This document shows positions 1 through 10,792 of a DNA stretch of 64,000 bases, piece after piece. The position numbers and the translations under genes are program-made. The notes beneath the pieces were generated by a model. That model did no database searches. It was not told the DNA's origin and worked only from the letters and a program-made list of their open reading frames with translations. The DNA comes from Dictyostelium firmibasis (Eukaryota > Evosea > Eumycetozoa > Dictyosteliales > Dictyosteliaceae). The stretch is from contig CM069766.1 in NCBI GenBank assembly GCA_036169595.1, positions 3,335,001 through 3,399,000 of the forward strand. Direction: 5' to 3'. Numbering within the stretch: the first letter of the stretch is position 1; every line of letters begins with the position of its first letter.

Positions 1-1309
1 AAATAACAATGATGACAGCAACAACAACAACAACAACAACACCAACAACACCAACAATAATAAAGAATCTACTACCACCAAAAGTGAAGAAAGTAGTTCA
101 GATGACACATATAATAGTGGTACTGGAGATGCACCATCAACACCACAAGTAGCACATCAAACAATTCAACCACAACAAGCACAATCTACACATTTCACCA
201 CAGAGCCATCATCAAAGACTCGTTCAGTTCGTGACTTTGGTGTTTCCTTTGAAAAGAATGCACGTTATAGAAGAACTATGGAGGATGAACATGTTATTAT
301 TGATTGCTTTGGTGGCGATGTAAACCAAGGCTATTTTGCAATTTATGACGGTCACGGTGGTAGAGGTGCTGTCGAATTCACTGCTAAAACCCTTCACAAT
401 GTAAGTTTTTTTTTTTTTTTTTTTTTTTTTTAACTTATATAATATATTTTTATTGTTGCTTTTTTATTATTATTATTTTTTTTTATTCAAACAATAATAA
501 TCAGAACCATCTGTCTAATTATCTTTCATTTTAAAAATATAAATAGAACCTTTTAGAAGAAATTAATAAATCCCCAGAAGGTGATATTTTAGAACTCTTT
601 AAAAATAGTTATCTTTTAACTGATAAGCAAATGAATGAAAGTGAGATCCAATTCTCTGGTACTACATCTATTACTGCTTTAATTAGAAAATCTCCAGTTG
701 ATGGCGAAAAATATCTTTACGTTGCCAATGCTGGTGATGCTCGTGCCGTTATTTGGTAATTATTTTTCTCTTTCTATCTTCACCCTCTCTTAATATCTTT
801 ATTAGTATACTAATAATTTATAATTACAAAAATAGTCATAATAAAATTGCAGAAAGATTATCATACGATCATAAAGGATCTGATCCAGAAGAAGTAAAAC
901 GTATTGATGCTGCAGGTGGTTTCGTATGTAATGGCCGTGTCAATGGTATTCTCGCTGTAACTCGTTCACTTGGTGATCACTCAATGAAAGATCACGTCAT
1001 TGGTGATCCATATAAACGTTCAATCAAATTAGATTCTGGCCACACTCATTTAATTTTAGCTTGTGATGGTGTATGTAAAAAAAAAAAAAAAAAAAATCAA
1101 AAACAAAATATTTTTTTTATTTGTTACTAATCTTTTTTATTTTATTTTATTTTTCTTAAATTCAGCTTTGGGATGTCACAAGTGATCAAGAAGCAGTTGA
1201 CCTTATTTTAAATGAAACTGAAGCACAAAAGATGAGTGATAAATTATTATTACACGCATTAAAGAAAGGAAGTACCGATAACATTAGTATTATCGTTGTT
1301 ATTTTGTAA
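1..1309 (+). CDS. PP2C-family protein Ser/Thr phosphatase, 5' end missing
   Basis: Partial gene entering from the left edge. Exons read as <2..400, 547..755, 836..1070 and 1166..1309, giving 328 residues in one continuous frame across three GT-AG introns. The first ~75 residues are Asn/Thr/Gln/Ser-rich and disordered. The PP2C domain then follows: RRTMEDEH with the metal-binding Glu-Asp, YDGHGG, a GDARAV-type strand, LSYDHKGSDPEE, and LACDGLWDV with another metal-binding Asp, ending in GSTDNISIIVV. These are the Mg/Mn-binding motifs of PP2C, a metal-dependent serine/threonine phosphatase; all look intact. The substrate cannot be told. The gene runs tail-to-tail with PCID2. The stop at 1307 is followed by an A/C-rich stretch that stays open for 34 more codons. 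Confidence 0.9.
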
Positions 1310-1437
1310 GAAAAGAAAACTAAAACACCACAACACTATACATATCACAACAACAAATCTCACAACCAAATACATCTACAATACAGCATCAACCACAACA
1401 ACAATCAATAGGTATAATAGAAAATAAACTAAAATCC

Positions 1438-1474
<37 letters not shown>

Positions 1475-1661
1475 AAAAAAAATCCAAACAATTAAAAAAA
1501 ACAAAAAAATAAATAATTTTAAAAAAAAAAAAAAAAAGATTATCTATATCCTTATTTACTATATATATATATATTTTTTTTTTATAATATATTTCTTTTA
1601 TTTATCTTTTACTTTTAATTTTTTATTTTTATTATTTTTTATTTTTTTATTTTTTATTTTT
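1310..1661. other. Convergent intergenic region
   Basis: Lies between the stops of the PP2C gene and PCID2. Bases 1310-1425 are A/C-rich and look like a 3' UTR; from 1440 on it is poly-A and poly-T. No gene is seen. Confidence 0.6.
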
Positions 1662-3120
1662 TTAATTTAAAGGTAATTTTGGGAAAGGGTTTGTTGGAGA
1701 AACAACAAGAGCAACTTTATGAGAGATATAACCTTTAAGATAACCATTAAAAATTAAATTTGATAGAATACATTCGGTTTCATCGATATCAATAGCATCA
1801 TTTTCCATCCATTTCAAAGCGGAAACAAAATTACCAATTGGAATTCTTTGACCAGTTGTGATTAAATGTACTTTTTTGAATAAATTTCTATAGACAATAA
1901 TTTTCAATTTTTCCAAGATCAAATATATACCCTTTGAGATGAAAAAGTTTTGGTGAGTTGCTAAGCATTCATTAAATTGTTTAATATTACCACTCTTTAT
2001 AGATTGAACTATATCAATGAATTGAGTTAATTTATATTTCTCTAATAATGATTTCTTTGGGAATTTACATTGTTCTAATTGCATTGGTACTAAAAATAAT
2101 AATATTAATCTATAATAATAATTAAAAATTAATAATTTATAATATGAATAATTAATAATATGAATAAGCTTTACCTTTTATTTTTAATTGAATCACTTGG
2201 ACATTTATTAAAAGCATATAATAATTCTTCTTGTGCTTTTTTATATTGACCATTGAAAACTGATAAACGACCATTAAAGAAACGATATGTGATTACTTGA
2301 TTTAGAGGATAACTTTCTAATGCAGGGAAACCTGGTGATTCCATTGTTTTAATTAAATTTTTACAAAGTTTAAGATTATTAATTTTAAAGTAAATTTGAA
2401 ATAATTGATTTACAACACCCAATGCTGCATTCTTTTTCGATTCTGCCAAGTTTGCTGTTCTATCAGCATTTGCTGCTTGAAAACATTTACTCAATAATGT
2501 TCTTGATGCTTCTTCGAAATAATCAATTGTGACATTATTGTTATTATTATTATTATTATTATCATTACCACCATTTAATGTTGCTAATTCCGCCATTAAA
2601 CGAAGATCTAATGATAATCTCCATAATATATCTTGTGACCATAATTCAAATACTTTAACAAATGAACTGTTGTTTTTGTTATTTTTTTAATGAATAAAAG
2701 GAATAATTAATATAAAAATAATACTAAAACATGAAAATTTTATATATACTCTCTTATTACTTACTTTATAGCCTCAATTAAATATCTAAATGCATCATAA
2801 TATTTTGAATCTAGTAATGACGAAATTGATCTAAGACGATATGCAACGATTTCATTATAGTTATGTTGAATTTTATTTGTACATAATGTATCAATATCTT
2901 GTTGTCTTTTAACTACAATATCTATCTTTTTAATTTGATTTACTTTTGCTTGAATGTGTTGTTTTTTTTGATTACTCATACCACTATGACTGTTATGATT
3001 TATTGAGTTTAAATATGAAATAATTAACTCTGTCATTGATAATTCATGTGATAATCCAACTCCATCCCAATCATTTAAAAGTTCATTAACTCTATTGAAA
3101 TGATTTGTCAAATCTGCCAT
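1662..3120 (-). CDS. pcid2: PCID2 (PCI-domain protein, Thp1/CSN12-like)
   Basis: Minus-strand gene of three exons, 3120..2765, 2666..2175 and 2109..1662, coding 431 residues (human PCID2 about 399). The N-terminal helical repeats include LWRLSLDLRLMAEL, matching the animal LDLRVFAN segment. The middle has LGVVNQLFQIYFKINNLKLC, close to the animal protein. The C-terminal PCI winged helix has LEKLKIIVYRNLFKKV, DIDETECILSNLI and KGYISH, all family signatures, ending in NPFPKLP. PCID2 is a TREX-2 subunit that works with SEM1 in nuclear mRNA export. The exon 2/3 junction (AAG/AG...ATTAATATT) restores the conserved KNKRLILLFLVP run. A short poly-Asn insert lies near 2540. Identification is strong; the exon ends are inferred. 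Confidence 0.92.
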
Positions 3121-3450
3121 TTTCTTCTTTACTTCTTTCTATTCACTTTTTAAATAAATATGATAAAAAAAAATAAAATAAGATTGAAAAAAAAAAAAAG
3201 ATATCAAAAAATGAGAAATAATTGATGTGAATTAAAAAAATTAATTTAAAAAAATGAAAAAAAAAAAAAAAATTGCAATTTCAAAAAAATGAAAAAAATA
3301 GAGAGGCACTTTTTTTAGTTTTTTCTTTCTTTCTTTTTTTTTTTTTTATTTAGTAAAATCTAACAAGAATATTGTATTATTTATAATATTGAAATAATAT
3401 TTTATGCTTTTTGTTATTATTTTTTATTTACACATTCAATACTATTTGTA
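3121..3450. other. Intergenic, upstream of PCID2
   Basis: AT-rich stretch with several poly-A and poly-T tracts. It serves as the 5' flank of PCID2 and the 3' flank of the endoglucanase. No gene is seen. Confidence 0.5.
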
Positions 3451-5361
3451 TTAGTTGGTTAATAAAAGATGAATTGATGATAAAATGAATAAGGTTATTA
3501 TTGAAAGTGGAATGATATCACTCAAACAAAGTGCATCACTTGAACTGCCATCTTTTTCAATTCCCGGTGTATTTTGACTACTTCCAGATCCAGGTTTTGA
3601 TGTTGAACCAGATGTTGAGGTTGGTTTTATTGTTGGTGATGTTCCATTACTACCATCTCCTGATGTTCCTATATCTCCTGTTGTTGTTTCACTGGTTGTT
3701 GTACCATCGCCTGTTGTTTGAGATGGTGTTGGAGTGGAAATTGAAGTTGTAGTTGAAGAAGATATTGTTGTTATTGTTATTGTTGGGGAAGGGGTTGAAG
3801 TTGTTGAAGAAGGATTTGAAGTTGTTGGAGAAGGAGTTGAGGTTGTTGTTGGAGAAGGAGTTGAGGTTGTTGTTGTTGAAGTTGTTGAAGAAGGAGTTGA
3901 AGTTGTTGTTGAAGTTGTTGAAGAAGGAGTTGTTGTTGTAGTTGAAGTAGGAGTTGGAGTTGAAGTTGTAGTTGAAGAAGGAGTTGTAGTTGTAGTTGAA
4001 GGGGTTGTTGTAGTTGAAGAAGTTGTAGTTGAAGGGGTTGTAGTTGAAGAAGAAGAGCCTTTGGTTAGTTAATATAAAAAACTTTTTTTTTAATAATATT
4101 TAAAAATAATAAAATAAATACCTTGTGCGAAATAGGATAAAGTACCAACGAAACCAGCGTTATAATCTAAAGCAACTTCATTCTTTACATAATCTGTACG
4201 AAGATCAACATACGAATCATCACTACCAGGACCACCAACTAATGCACCATATAACATATATAAATTATTAACAGGATTGTTAATATCGTTTGTGGTTGAA
4301 TGATGAGCAGCTCTGTGGTGAGGATTAATTGGATGATTTGAACCGATACCAACAATAAAAGATTGACCGGTTTTAGCACCAAGTACATAGTTTAATTGAT
4401 CTTGAGCGAATTGTAACGAAGAATCAGTACCATATACAGTTGCAATAAATGCCATTGACATTGAATATCTACATGGACCCCATTCTCTTATCCATGCTAA
4501 ACCTCCAGGGGTATAAGTAATACCACCACCCTTAGACCAATATTTCATCGTTTGATCCATCATTTGTTGATAGAAAGCTTTACCAGTTAGTTTATAAAGT
4601 AATAATGAAGAGCCAGTGGCGGTTTGATCCCAATCGAATGAATTTGAAGTACCATCATAACCAACATTATTTGTGGAGTAATAATTTTCAGCAGCACTTA
4701 AATAACTTGAGTCACCGGTTGCTTTATATAACCAAACACTACCCCATACTAATTCATCGGTATAACCAGAGTATGAATTATAAAAGGCAGCTGCTTGAGG
4801 TACAGAAACTGAATATGATCCTTGATAAGTGTTACCGAAATTGTATAAAGTTTTTGCATGGGATAAACAAGTTGAAGCATATGATGGATTAGTTGATTTA
4901 AATGCAATTGAAGCTGCTGCTAATGCTGCAGCAGCTTCCATTGCTAGTTCAGTACCTGGATAACTTGAATTAATTAAATAAACTGGACGTATGTAATTAA
5001 TGAATTCAGGTGGCTCCCAAACACTATGGTCAACATTTCCATCACCAACTTGAGCAACGAAAACATTATCACTTAAATGTGATGCTAATATATAATCGGT
5101 ACCCCATTTTAAAACATTTAAATATAAATCTGTTAAACCACACGAAGCAATATTAGATGAATATTCAATATAATTCCAACCTAGCATTGTTATTGACCAA
5201 CACATTGGCAAACCAAATTTAACACCATCTCCAGCATCAAAAAATCCTTTTGATAAATCACCATCTCCATTTGAATCAAGTGATGATCCTGGACTTGCAT
5301 CCGTTAAAACAGAATTACCTCTCCATGGAATATCAGTATCTGGTAATCTACCTGCACGTTG

Positions 5362-5405
<44 letters not shown>

Positions 5406-5440
5406 TAGTTCTTTAGTTATAATAAATTTATATATTTTCT

Positions 5441-5497
<57 letters not shown>

Positions 5498-5620
5498 TAC
5501 TTTATAAAATAAAATAGCTTGTTTTAAAGTTGAACAATTATCAGCATTGGTAAAATTAATTGAAATTAATAATGAAAATAATATAACAACTATTATCTTA
5601 TTTAAATTATTTTTCCTCAT
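3451..5620 (-). CDS. Secreted GH9 endoglucanase (cellulase) with Ser/Thr/Pro tail and GPI-like C terminus
   Basis: Minus-strand gene with exons 5620..5501, 5364..4122 and 4058..3451, coding 656 residues. Residues 1-26 are a signal peptide ending near NFTNA. The GH9 domain follows (~30-455): AQRAGRLP, the nucleophile/base motif FFDAGDGVKF, the INPHHRAAHH active-site loop, and NEVALDYNAGF with the catalytic Glu. It should hydrolyse beta-1,4-glucan, in this organism probably its own sheath, stalk or spore cellulose. After a 63-base intron comes a ~160-residue tail of Thr/Ser/Pro/Gln, built from degenerate TTTPS-type repeats, likely O-glycosylated. The last ~25 residues are hydrophobic after a GSSSDAL segment, which looks like a GPI-attachment signal. 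It resembles the spore-germination cellulase family (celA), but I cannot say which paralog it is. Confidence 0.9.
3715..4058 (-). repeat. Degenerate minisatellite coding the Thr/Ser/Pro linker
   Basis: Tandem degenerate units reading ACT/ACA/TCT/CCT codons on the minus strand, giving Thr-Thr-Ser-Thr-Pro-Ser type repeats in the endoglucanase linker. The opposite strand is open for over 100 codons only because the repeat lacks T-A-rich triplets there. Confidence 0.8.
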
Positions 5621-5847
5621 TTTTTTTTTTTAATCTTTAATAATATATAATTGTTATATATTTATTTTATGAAGATAAATTGAAAATAAATTAATTAGTT
5701 TTTGAAAGGGTCAAATATAGTATAACTTATTTTCACATTTTTTTTTTTTGTATAGATTTAAAAAAAAGTAAAAATATAAAATAAAATTACTATTTTTAGA
5801 AATTTTTTTTAAAAAAATAAAAATAATAGAATTTAAAAAATTAATTA

Positions 5848-5893
<46 letters not shown>

Positions 5894-6077
5894 GATCATT
5901 TCTATTTTAATTTTTATTTTTATTAAGCCAATTTTATTTTATTTTATTTTATTATATTTTATTTTTTTTATATTTTTTTTTATTTTATTTTTTTTATTTT
6001 TCTTATTATTTATTTTTTTTTTTTTAAAAAAAAAAAGTTTACCGATTTAAAATTTTTAAAAAATAGTTTTTTTTTTT
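5621..6077. other. Intergenic, upstream of the endoglucanase
   Basis: Between two minus-strand genes. It consists of poly-T and T/A-rich DNA, including a T tract of about 40 bases ending near 5890. No coding or RNA gene is seen. It must contain the endoglucanase promoter and the terminator of the TMEM198-like gene. Confidence 0.5.
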
Positions 6078-7016
6078 TTAATTAACAATTAATGGTTTTG
6101 AAGATTCCGATTTTCCAATTAGTTTTTCAAAATAATAAGTTTTAATATCAGAGGCAGTTGGTGGTGGTAAAATATCATCACCATTTGGAGTCACCATATC
6201 ATCTTCACCAGCAACCGATTCAATTGATTTTAGGTCAGTAGGCATATCTCTTCCAAAGATTATATTATGAACTTTACCAACAACTTCATCACAGACCAAA
6301 ATTTCACGTAAATCAGATTCTGGACAAAAGACGATCATGGATTTATTATCTTTATTGTAATCGAGTACTTTATCAATGACTTTGTCTTGAATTACATTGA
6401 ATAATTCCATCATTTGGCCCTCACTACTATATGTAATGGTCTTGATTTGAATTAATAATGAGGTTATCATGATCGAACATACCAATAGACACTCCAAGAA
6501 TGCACTCTCTTCAATGGTTACTAATTTATCCCAATCTCTATGGAAGAGTACAACCATTGGATTTGGGAAGCCAGTACCAATGAATTGCTCAATACCAGTA
6601 ACAAAGATCCATGAGCCAAAGAATGAACTTGAGACAAGAATACCAATATCTGGGACGTACAAGAACAATGATGGCAATATTATTAAACAAGCATACATTA
6701 CGAATTGACTCCAATGGTTACCTAATCCTGGTGCCATTAAATTTGTGATACAAAGTGCATGGATTAATGCGATCAATAATACAGATAATCTCTTCAATTT
6801 CATACAAATGAATGAAAATATTAATGATACAATAACAGATAATACAATTTGTGTCGAAAATCCAAATTCTATCTTACTACCAATTAAATAAAATAAATAT
6901 GCACCAACTCCTGATCCAAAGAAACTAAGAGTGCATTCTTGGTATTTACTTCCAAAAATACATAATACTGCACCTCCAACTAAACAAAAAATACCAACCA
7001 TTTCATCTGGTGACAT
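6078..7016 (-). CDS. Multipass membrane protein, TMEM198/TM7SF3-like (DUF4203) fold
   Basis: Single-exon gene of 312 residues starting MSPDEMVG. The first ~200 residues hold seven or so hydrophobic segments: GIFCLVGGAVLCIFG, FFGSGVGAYLFYLIG, IVLSVIVSLIFSFI, LSVLLIALIHALC, FVMYACLIILPSLFL, GILVSSSFFGSWIFV and AFLECLLVCSIMI. The small, glycine-rich helices with a conserved early Gly-x-x-Leu pattern recall the TMEM198/DUF4203 domain. The last ~110 residues are soluble, acidic and probably cytosolic (FCPESDLREILVCDE). The function is unknown; TMEM198 in animals has been linked to Wnt receptor phosphorylation, which cannot be assumed here. The gene diverges from TBCC across a 1 kb AT-rich gap. Confidence 0.7.
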   Translation of the reverse strand: MSPDEMVGIFCLVGGAVLCIFGSKYQECTLSFFGSGVGAYLFYLIGSKIEFGFSTQIVLSVIVSLIFSFICMKLKRLSVLLIALIHALCITNLMAPGLGNHWSQFVMYACLIILPSLFLYVPDIGILVSSSFFGSWIFVTGIEQFIGTGFPNPMVVLFHRDWDKLVTIEESAFLECLLVCSIMITSLLIQIKTITYSSEGQMMELFNVIQDKVIDKVLDYNKDNKSMIVFCPESDLREILVCDEVVGKVHNIIFGRDMPTDLKSIESVAGEDDMVTPNGDDILPPPTASDIKTYYFEKLIGKSESSKPLIVN

Positions 7017-7685
7017 TCTATTCCTTTAAATTAAAAAAAACACAAAAAAAAAAAAAAAAAAGAAAAGATTAAAAATTAATTTTTTAAATTCTTATTTTTT
7101 ATATTATTTTCATTTTTATTTCTTACTTTATATATATATGTTAATTAAAAAAAAATTTTGTGATACAAAAATTAATTAAATAAAAAAAAAAAAAAAAATA
7201 AAAAATGTTATTTTTATTAATGTTATAAATTTGTGTTTGAAAAAAAAAAAAAAAAAAAAAAAATTATATTTATTTGGGTTTATTTTTATTTTTTTTTATT
7301 TATTTTTATTTTTTAATTTTTTTTTTTTTTTATAATAAATTAAAAATAAAAATTAAATAGGAAAAAAAAATTTATGTTTGTGTGTTGGTGGGGTTTAAGT
7401 TTTTTGTATTTTTTATTGTTTTTTTTTTTTTTTTATTTTTTTTTATTTTTTTTTTTCAATTTAGTGTGTTTGAGTGTGTTCAAACATTATTATTCGAATG
7501 ATCATAATAAAATCAAAGTTTTGTTATTATTATTTTTACTTTTATTTTTTCATTTTATTTAATTTTTTTTCTAAAAAAAAAGAGAGAGATTACAATCTTT
7601 TTAATTTTTGTTTACAAAAATAGGTCACCATTTTCAATTTTCTAATTATAATTTATTGAAAAAATTTTCATCTTAATAATCATTA

Positions 7686-7722
<37 letters not shown>

Positions 7723-7824
7723 TTGTATATGGTGTGGGTTAGTTTGTTATTAAGAAATTGAATTAAAATTTAAAATAATTTAGGAAAAAAAATATTCTTA
7801 AAATTCAGAGAAGTGGGACACATG

Positions 7825-7866
<42 letters not shown>

Positions 7867-8066
7867 CTTTTATTTTTTTTTAAAAGAAAATTTACTCATT
7901 TATTCCATTTTTAAAAATATTTAGGTGGGTAATATCATCAAAGCAAGTTTTTGATCCTCAAAACTAAAAAAAAAAAAAACAAAAAAAAAAAAAAAAAAAA
8001 AAAAAAATAAAATGAAAAAACAACAAAAAAAAAAACAAAAAAACAAAATAAAAATATTACTACAAA
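7017..8066. other. Divergent intergenic region (TMEM198-like / TBCC)
   Basis: About 1 kb of poly-A and poly-T DNA serving both genes as 5' flank. Short less-biased patches occur at 7374-7400 (GT-rich), 7478-7510 and 7812-7830 (AAGTGGGACACATGTC). These could be control sites but match nothing I know. No gene is seen. Confidence 0.5.
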
Positions 8067-8307
8067 ATGGATGGCAATAATAAAAATGATGATGATGACG
8101 AAAAGAGTAAATTGGACGTAGTAAAAAAACAATTTCAAGAAAAAGAGAAACAGAGATTACAATCTAAATTAGAAAAGAGAGAAATTTCAAATAAAGAACA
8201 AATTGATCAATCATCCTCAAATATAGCATCGGAAACGCTATTATTAATAAACAATTTATCTGATGGTGAGATTAGTTAAAATACAAACACACACACACAC
8301 AAACGCA

Positions 8308-8359
<52 letters not shown>

Positions 8360-9562
8360 TGCGCACATCATGCACTCACACAATACAAATTCTTTTGGGG
8401 GGGGGGGGGGGAAACATCAAAAATTGATCTATTCTAACAATATATATTAATTAATTAAATAAATATACCAAAGACATTGAAAGTAGATTAAATGAAATAA
8501 GTAATTATCATGATGTAAATGATAACAAGATTGAATATTTAAAAGAAAGTTATAATCAAATGGAGGAAAGTTTAAGTGAAATTAATTCTATCACAACAAT
8601 GTCATCTCATATTTTAACTTCATATGATGTAAAATCAATTTTAGAAGTAAGAAAAATTCCTCTTTTTTGAAAAAAATATTAATAATAAAAAAAATTAATA
8701 TAAAAATAATGCTAACAATGGTTTTTCTAGAATATTGATAGTTTAAAGAAACAAATTGATAAATCTAAAGAAAAGTATATGCCAAAACAAAAATTATCAT
8801 TAACAAGAAAAAAATCAACAAAAACTACAACAACTAAAACTTCATCTTCTTTACCAATTATCGATCAACAATCAAACGATGATATTGATAAAAATAATAA
8901 TACTGTTGATAATGATAGTAATAATAATAACAAAGAACCAATTTGTATGTATATTTTTAGAAATTTATTTTCACAATTTAGTCAATCATCTAATTTTCTC
9001 ATTCACTCATACAATATGTATAGTTAATTTAATTAATATAAGAGGATTTAAGAATAAAGAATTGTTTTATCCACCATCAAAAGATGAAGAAATTAGTAGC
9101 AATGATAATAATTCTATAAATGATTTATTTATTTCAGATTTAACAGATTGTACAGTTATTTTAAATATGAAGGTATTGACAGCATTGAAAATCAATAATT
9201 TAAAGAATTGTATAATTAGAGCCTATGCACCAATTGATGGTTCAATATTCATTGATAATTGTACAAACTCTATATTTTCATTAGTATCTAGACAAATTAG
9301 AATTCATTATTGTATCGATTGTCAATTCAATATATTTGTAAAGAGTAATCCTATCATCGAAGGTTCAAAACAAATTAAATTCTCTTCATATTTACAATAT
9401 TTACAACTTGAAAAACTTCATCATTTAGTTGATAATCAAAAATTTAAAGAATTTTCTTTCCATTTAGACTCTGAAAATATTGATTCTAATAAATGGAAAC
9501 TAGTTAATGATTTTGATTGGATACAACAAAAACAATCTCCAAATTGGTCATTGGTTGAATAA
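8067..9562 (+). CDS. tbcc: Tubulin-folding cofactor C (TBCC)
   Basis: Four exons, 8067..8265, 8474..8646, 8731..8944 and 9024..9562, give 374 residues. The N-terminal half is charged and helical (VVKKQFQEKEKQRLQ..., DIESRLNEIS...), as in the spectrin-like domain of cofactor C. A Lys/Thr/Asn-rich linker follows. The C-terminal beta-helix (CARP/TBCC) domain has LNNLKN-type rungs, SIFIDNCTNS, VSRQIRIHYCIDCQFNIF and SNPIIEGSKQIKF. RQIRIH carries the conserved arginine that acts as the GTPase-activating finger for beta-tubulin in the cofactor supercomplex. Exon 4 was set at 9024 because only that acceptor (TATAG) keeps the frame. Intron 1 is unusual: it holds a CA repeat and a run of 15 G. Confidence 0.9.
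8284..8411. repeat. CA dinucleotide repeat and G15 run inside TBCC intron 1
   Basis: Imperfect (CA)n from about 8284 to 8360, then 15 consecutive G at 8397-8411. Both are striking in a genome whose introns are nearly pure A/T. They sit wholly inside the first intron (8266..8473). Confidence 0.9.
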
Positions 9563-9660
9563 TAATAAAATTATAACTATAATAATAATTAAAAAAAAAA
9601 ATATAAAATATTTAATTGTTAGTTTTTTTTTTTTTTTTTTTTTTTTTGTATAAAAAATTA

Positions 9661-9908
<248 letters not shown>

Positions 9909-10019
9909 AAAAATGAAAATAAAACCTTTGGAGACAAAGTAATTCAAAACCATTAATTTTTATTTTAATAAGAATTGGTTAAATGAAAAAAATAAATAAA
10001 TTTTTTTTTTTTTTTTTAT

Positions 10020-10540
10020 TTAAACAAATATAACACCATGGTCAGTTCTTAACCACCTTGAATTTACTAATACTTTATCAACACTAACCAACCGGGCATT
10101 ACTCTTATCACATAGTCAATGTCTACGTGTATAACTGATGCTGCTTAGATTGTTTTGAAAATACCTGAAACTTTTGAACCAAGACTTGATAAAATACCCA
10201 TTACTACCACTACTATTATAATTTAACTGAACAATCGTTTTTATTTACTAATAATTTTTTATCACCAATTCTTTTTAAAAATGAAAACATAAAACGATTG
10301 TATCGATGGTTTGTGGGTTATATCTTTATTGGTTTCTTCAATGATTCTTGTTGTAATGAATGCTAACAGTTTTTCAACCATTATTTGTTTATTTGGTTAT
10401 GACCATTACAAAATTGAAACTTTTTTTAACATCAACTGAAGTGGTGTGCCCATATAGTTTAATTTGTAAGTTTTTGATTTTCAATAATAATTAAATAATT
10501 CAATGATCCATCCAATATTGGCATAATATGTTTGGGTATA
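10020..10540. other. Complex non-coding segment, possible decayed coding relic
   Basis: Base composition is far less A/T-extreme than normal intergenic DNA here. Short codon-like stretches appear on both strands: on the plus strand DGLWVISLLVSSMILVV (hydrophobic, near 10300) and on the minus strand VSVDKVLVNSRWLRTDHG (near 10080). No frame is open for more than about 40 codons and no family is recognised. It may be an old pseudogene or an unrecognised RNA. Confidence 0.3.
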
Positions 10541-10792
10541 AACTTATTTTATTTTATTTTTTTAATTTTTTTTATAATTTTTTTTTAATTTTTTAATTTT
10601 TTTTTTAAATTTTTTTAAAGAAATCGGCTCCCATAGGACTTTCAAACAAATTCAGTAATTTATCCACATTTTTTTTTTATTTTTTATTTTTTATTTTTTA
10701 TTTTTTTTTTTTTTTTTACACATAAAAATTCACCCCCCCCACTACATGTATATTTATTTCTATTATTACAATTAAAAAGGAAAAAAAAAAAA

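Noticed and set aside
3531-4072. Plus-strand frames rich in Val/Glu or Leu/Lys
   Set aside because: Antisense of the endoglucanase Thr/Ser/Pro linker; the minus-strand frame joins the catalytic domain by a good intron.
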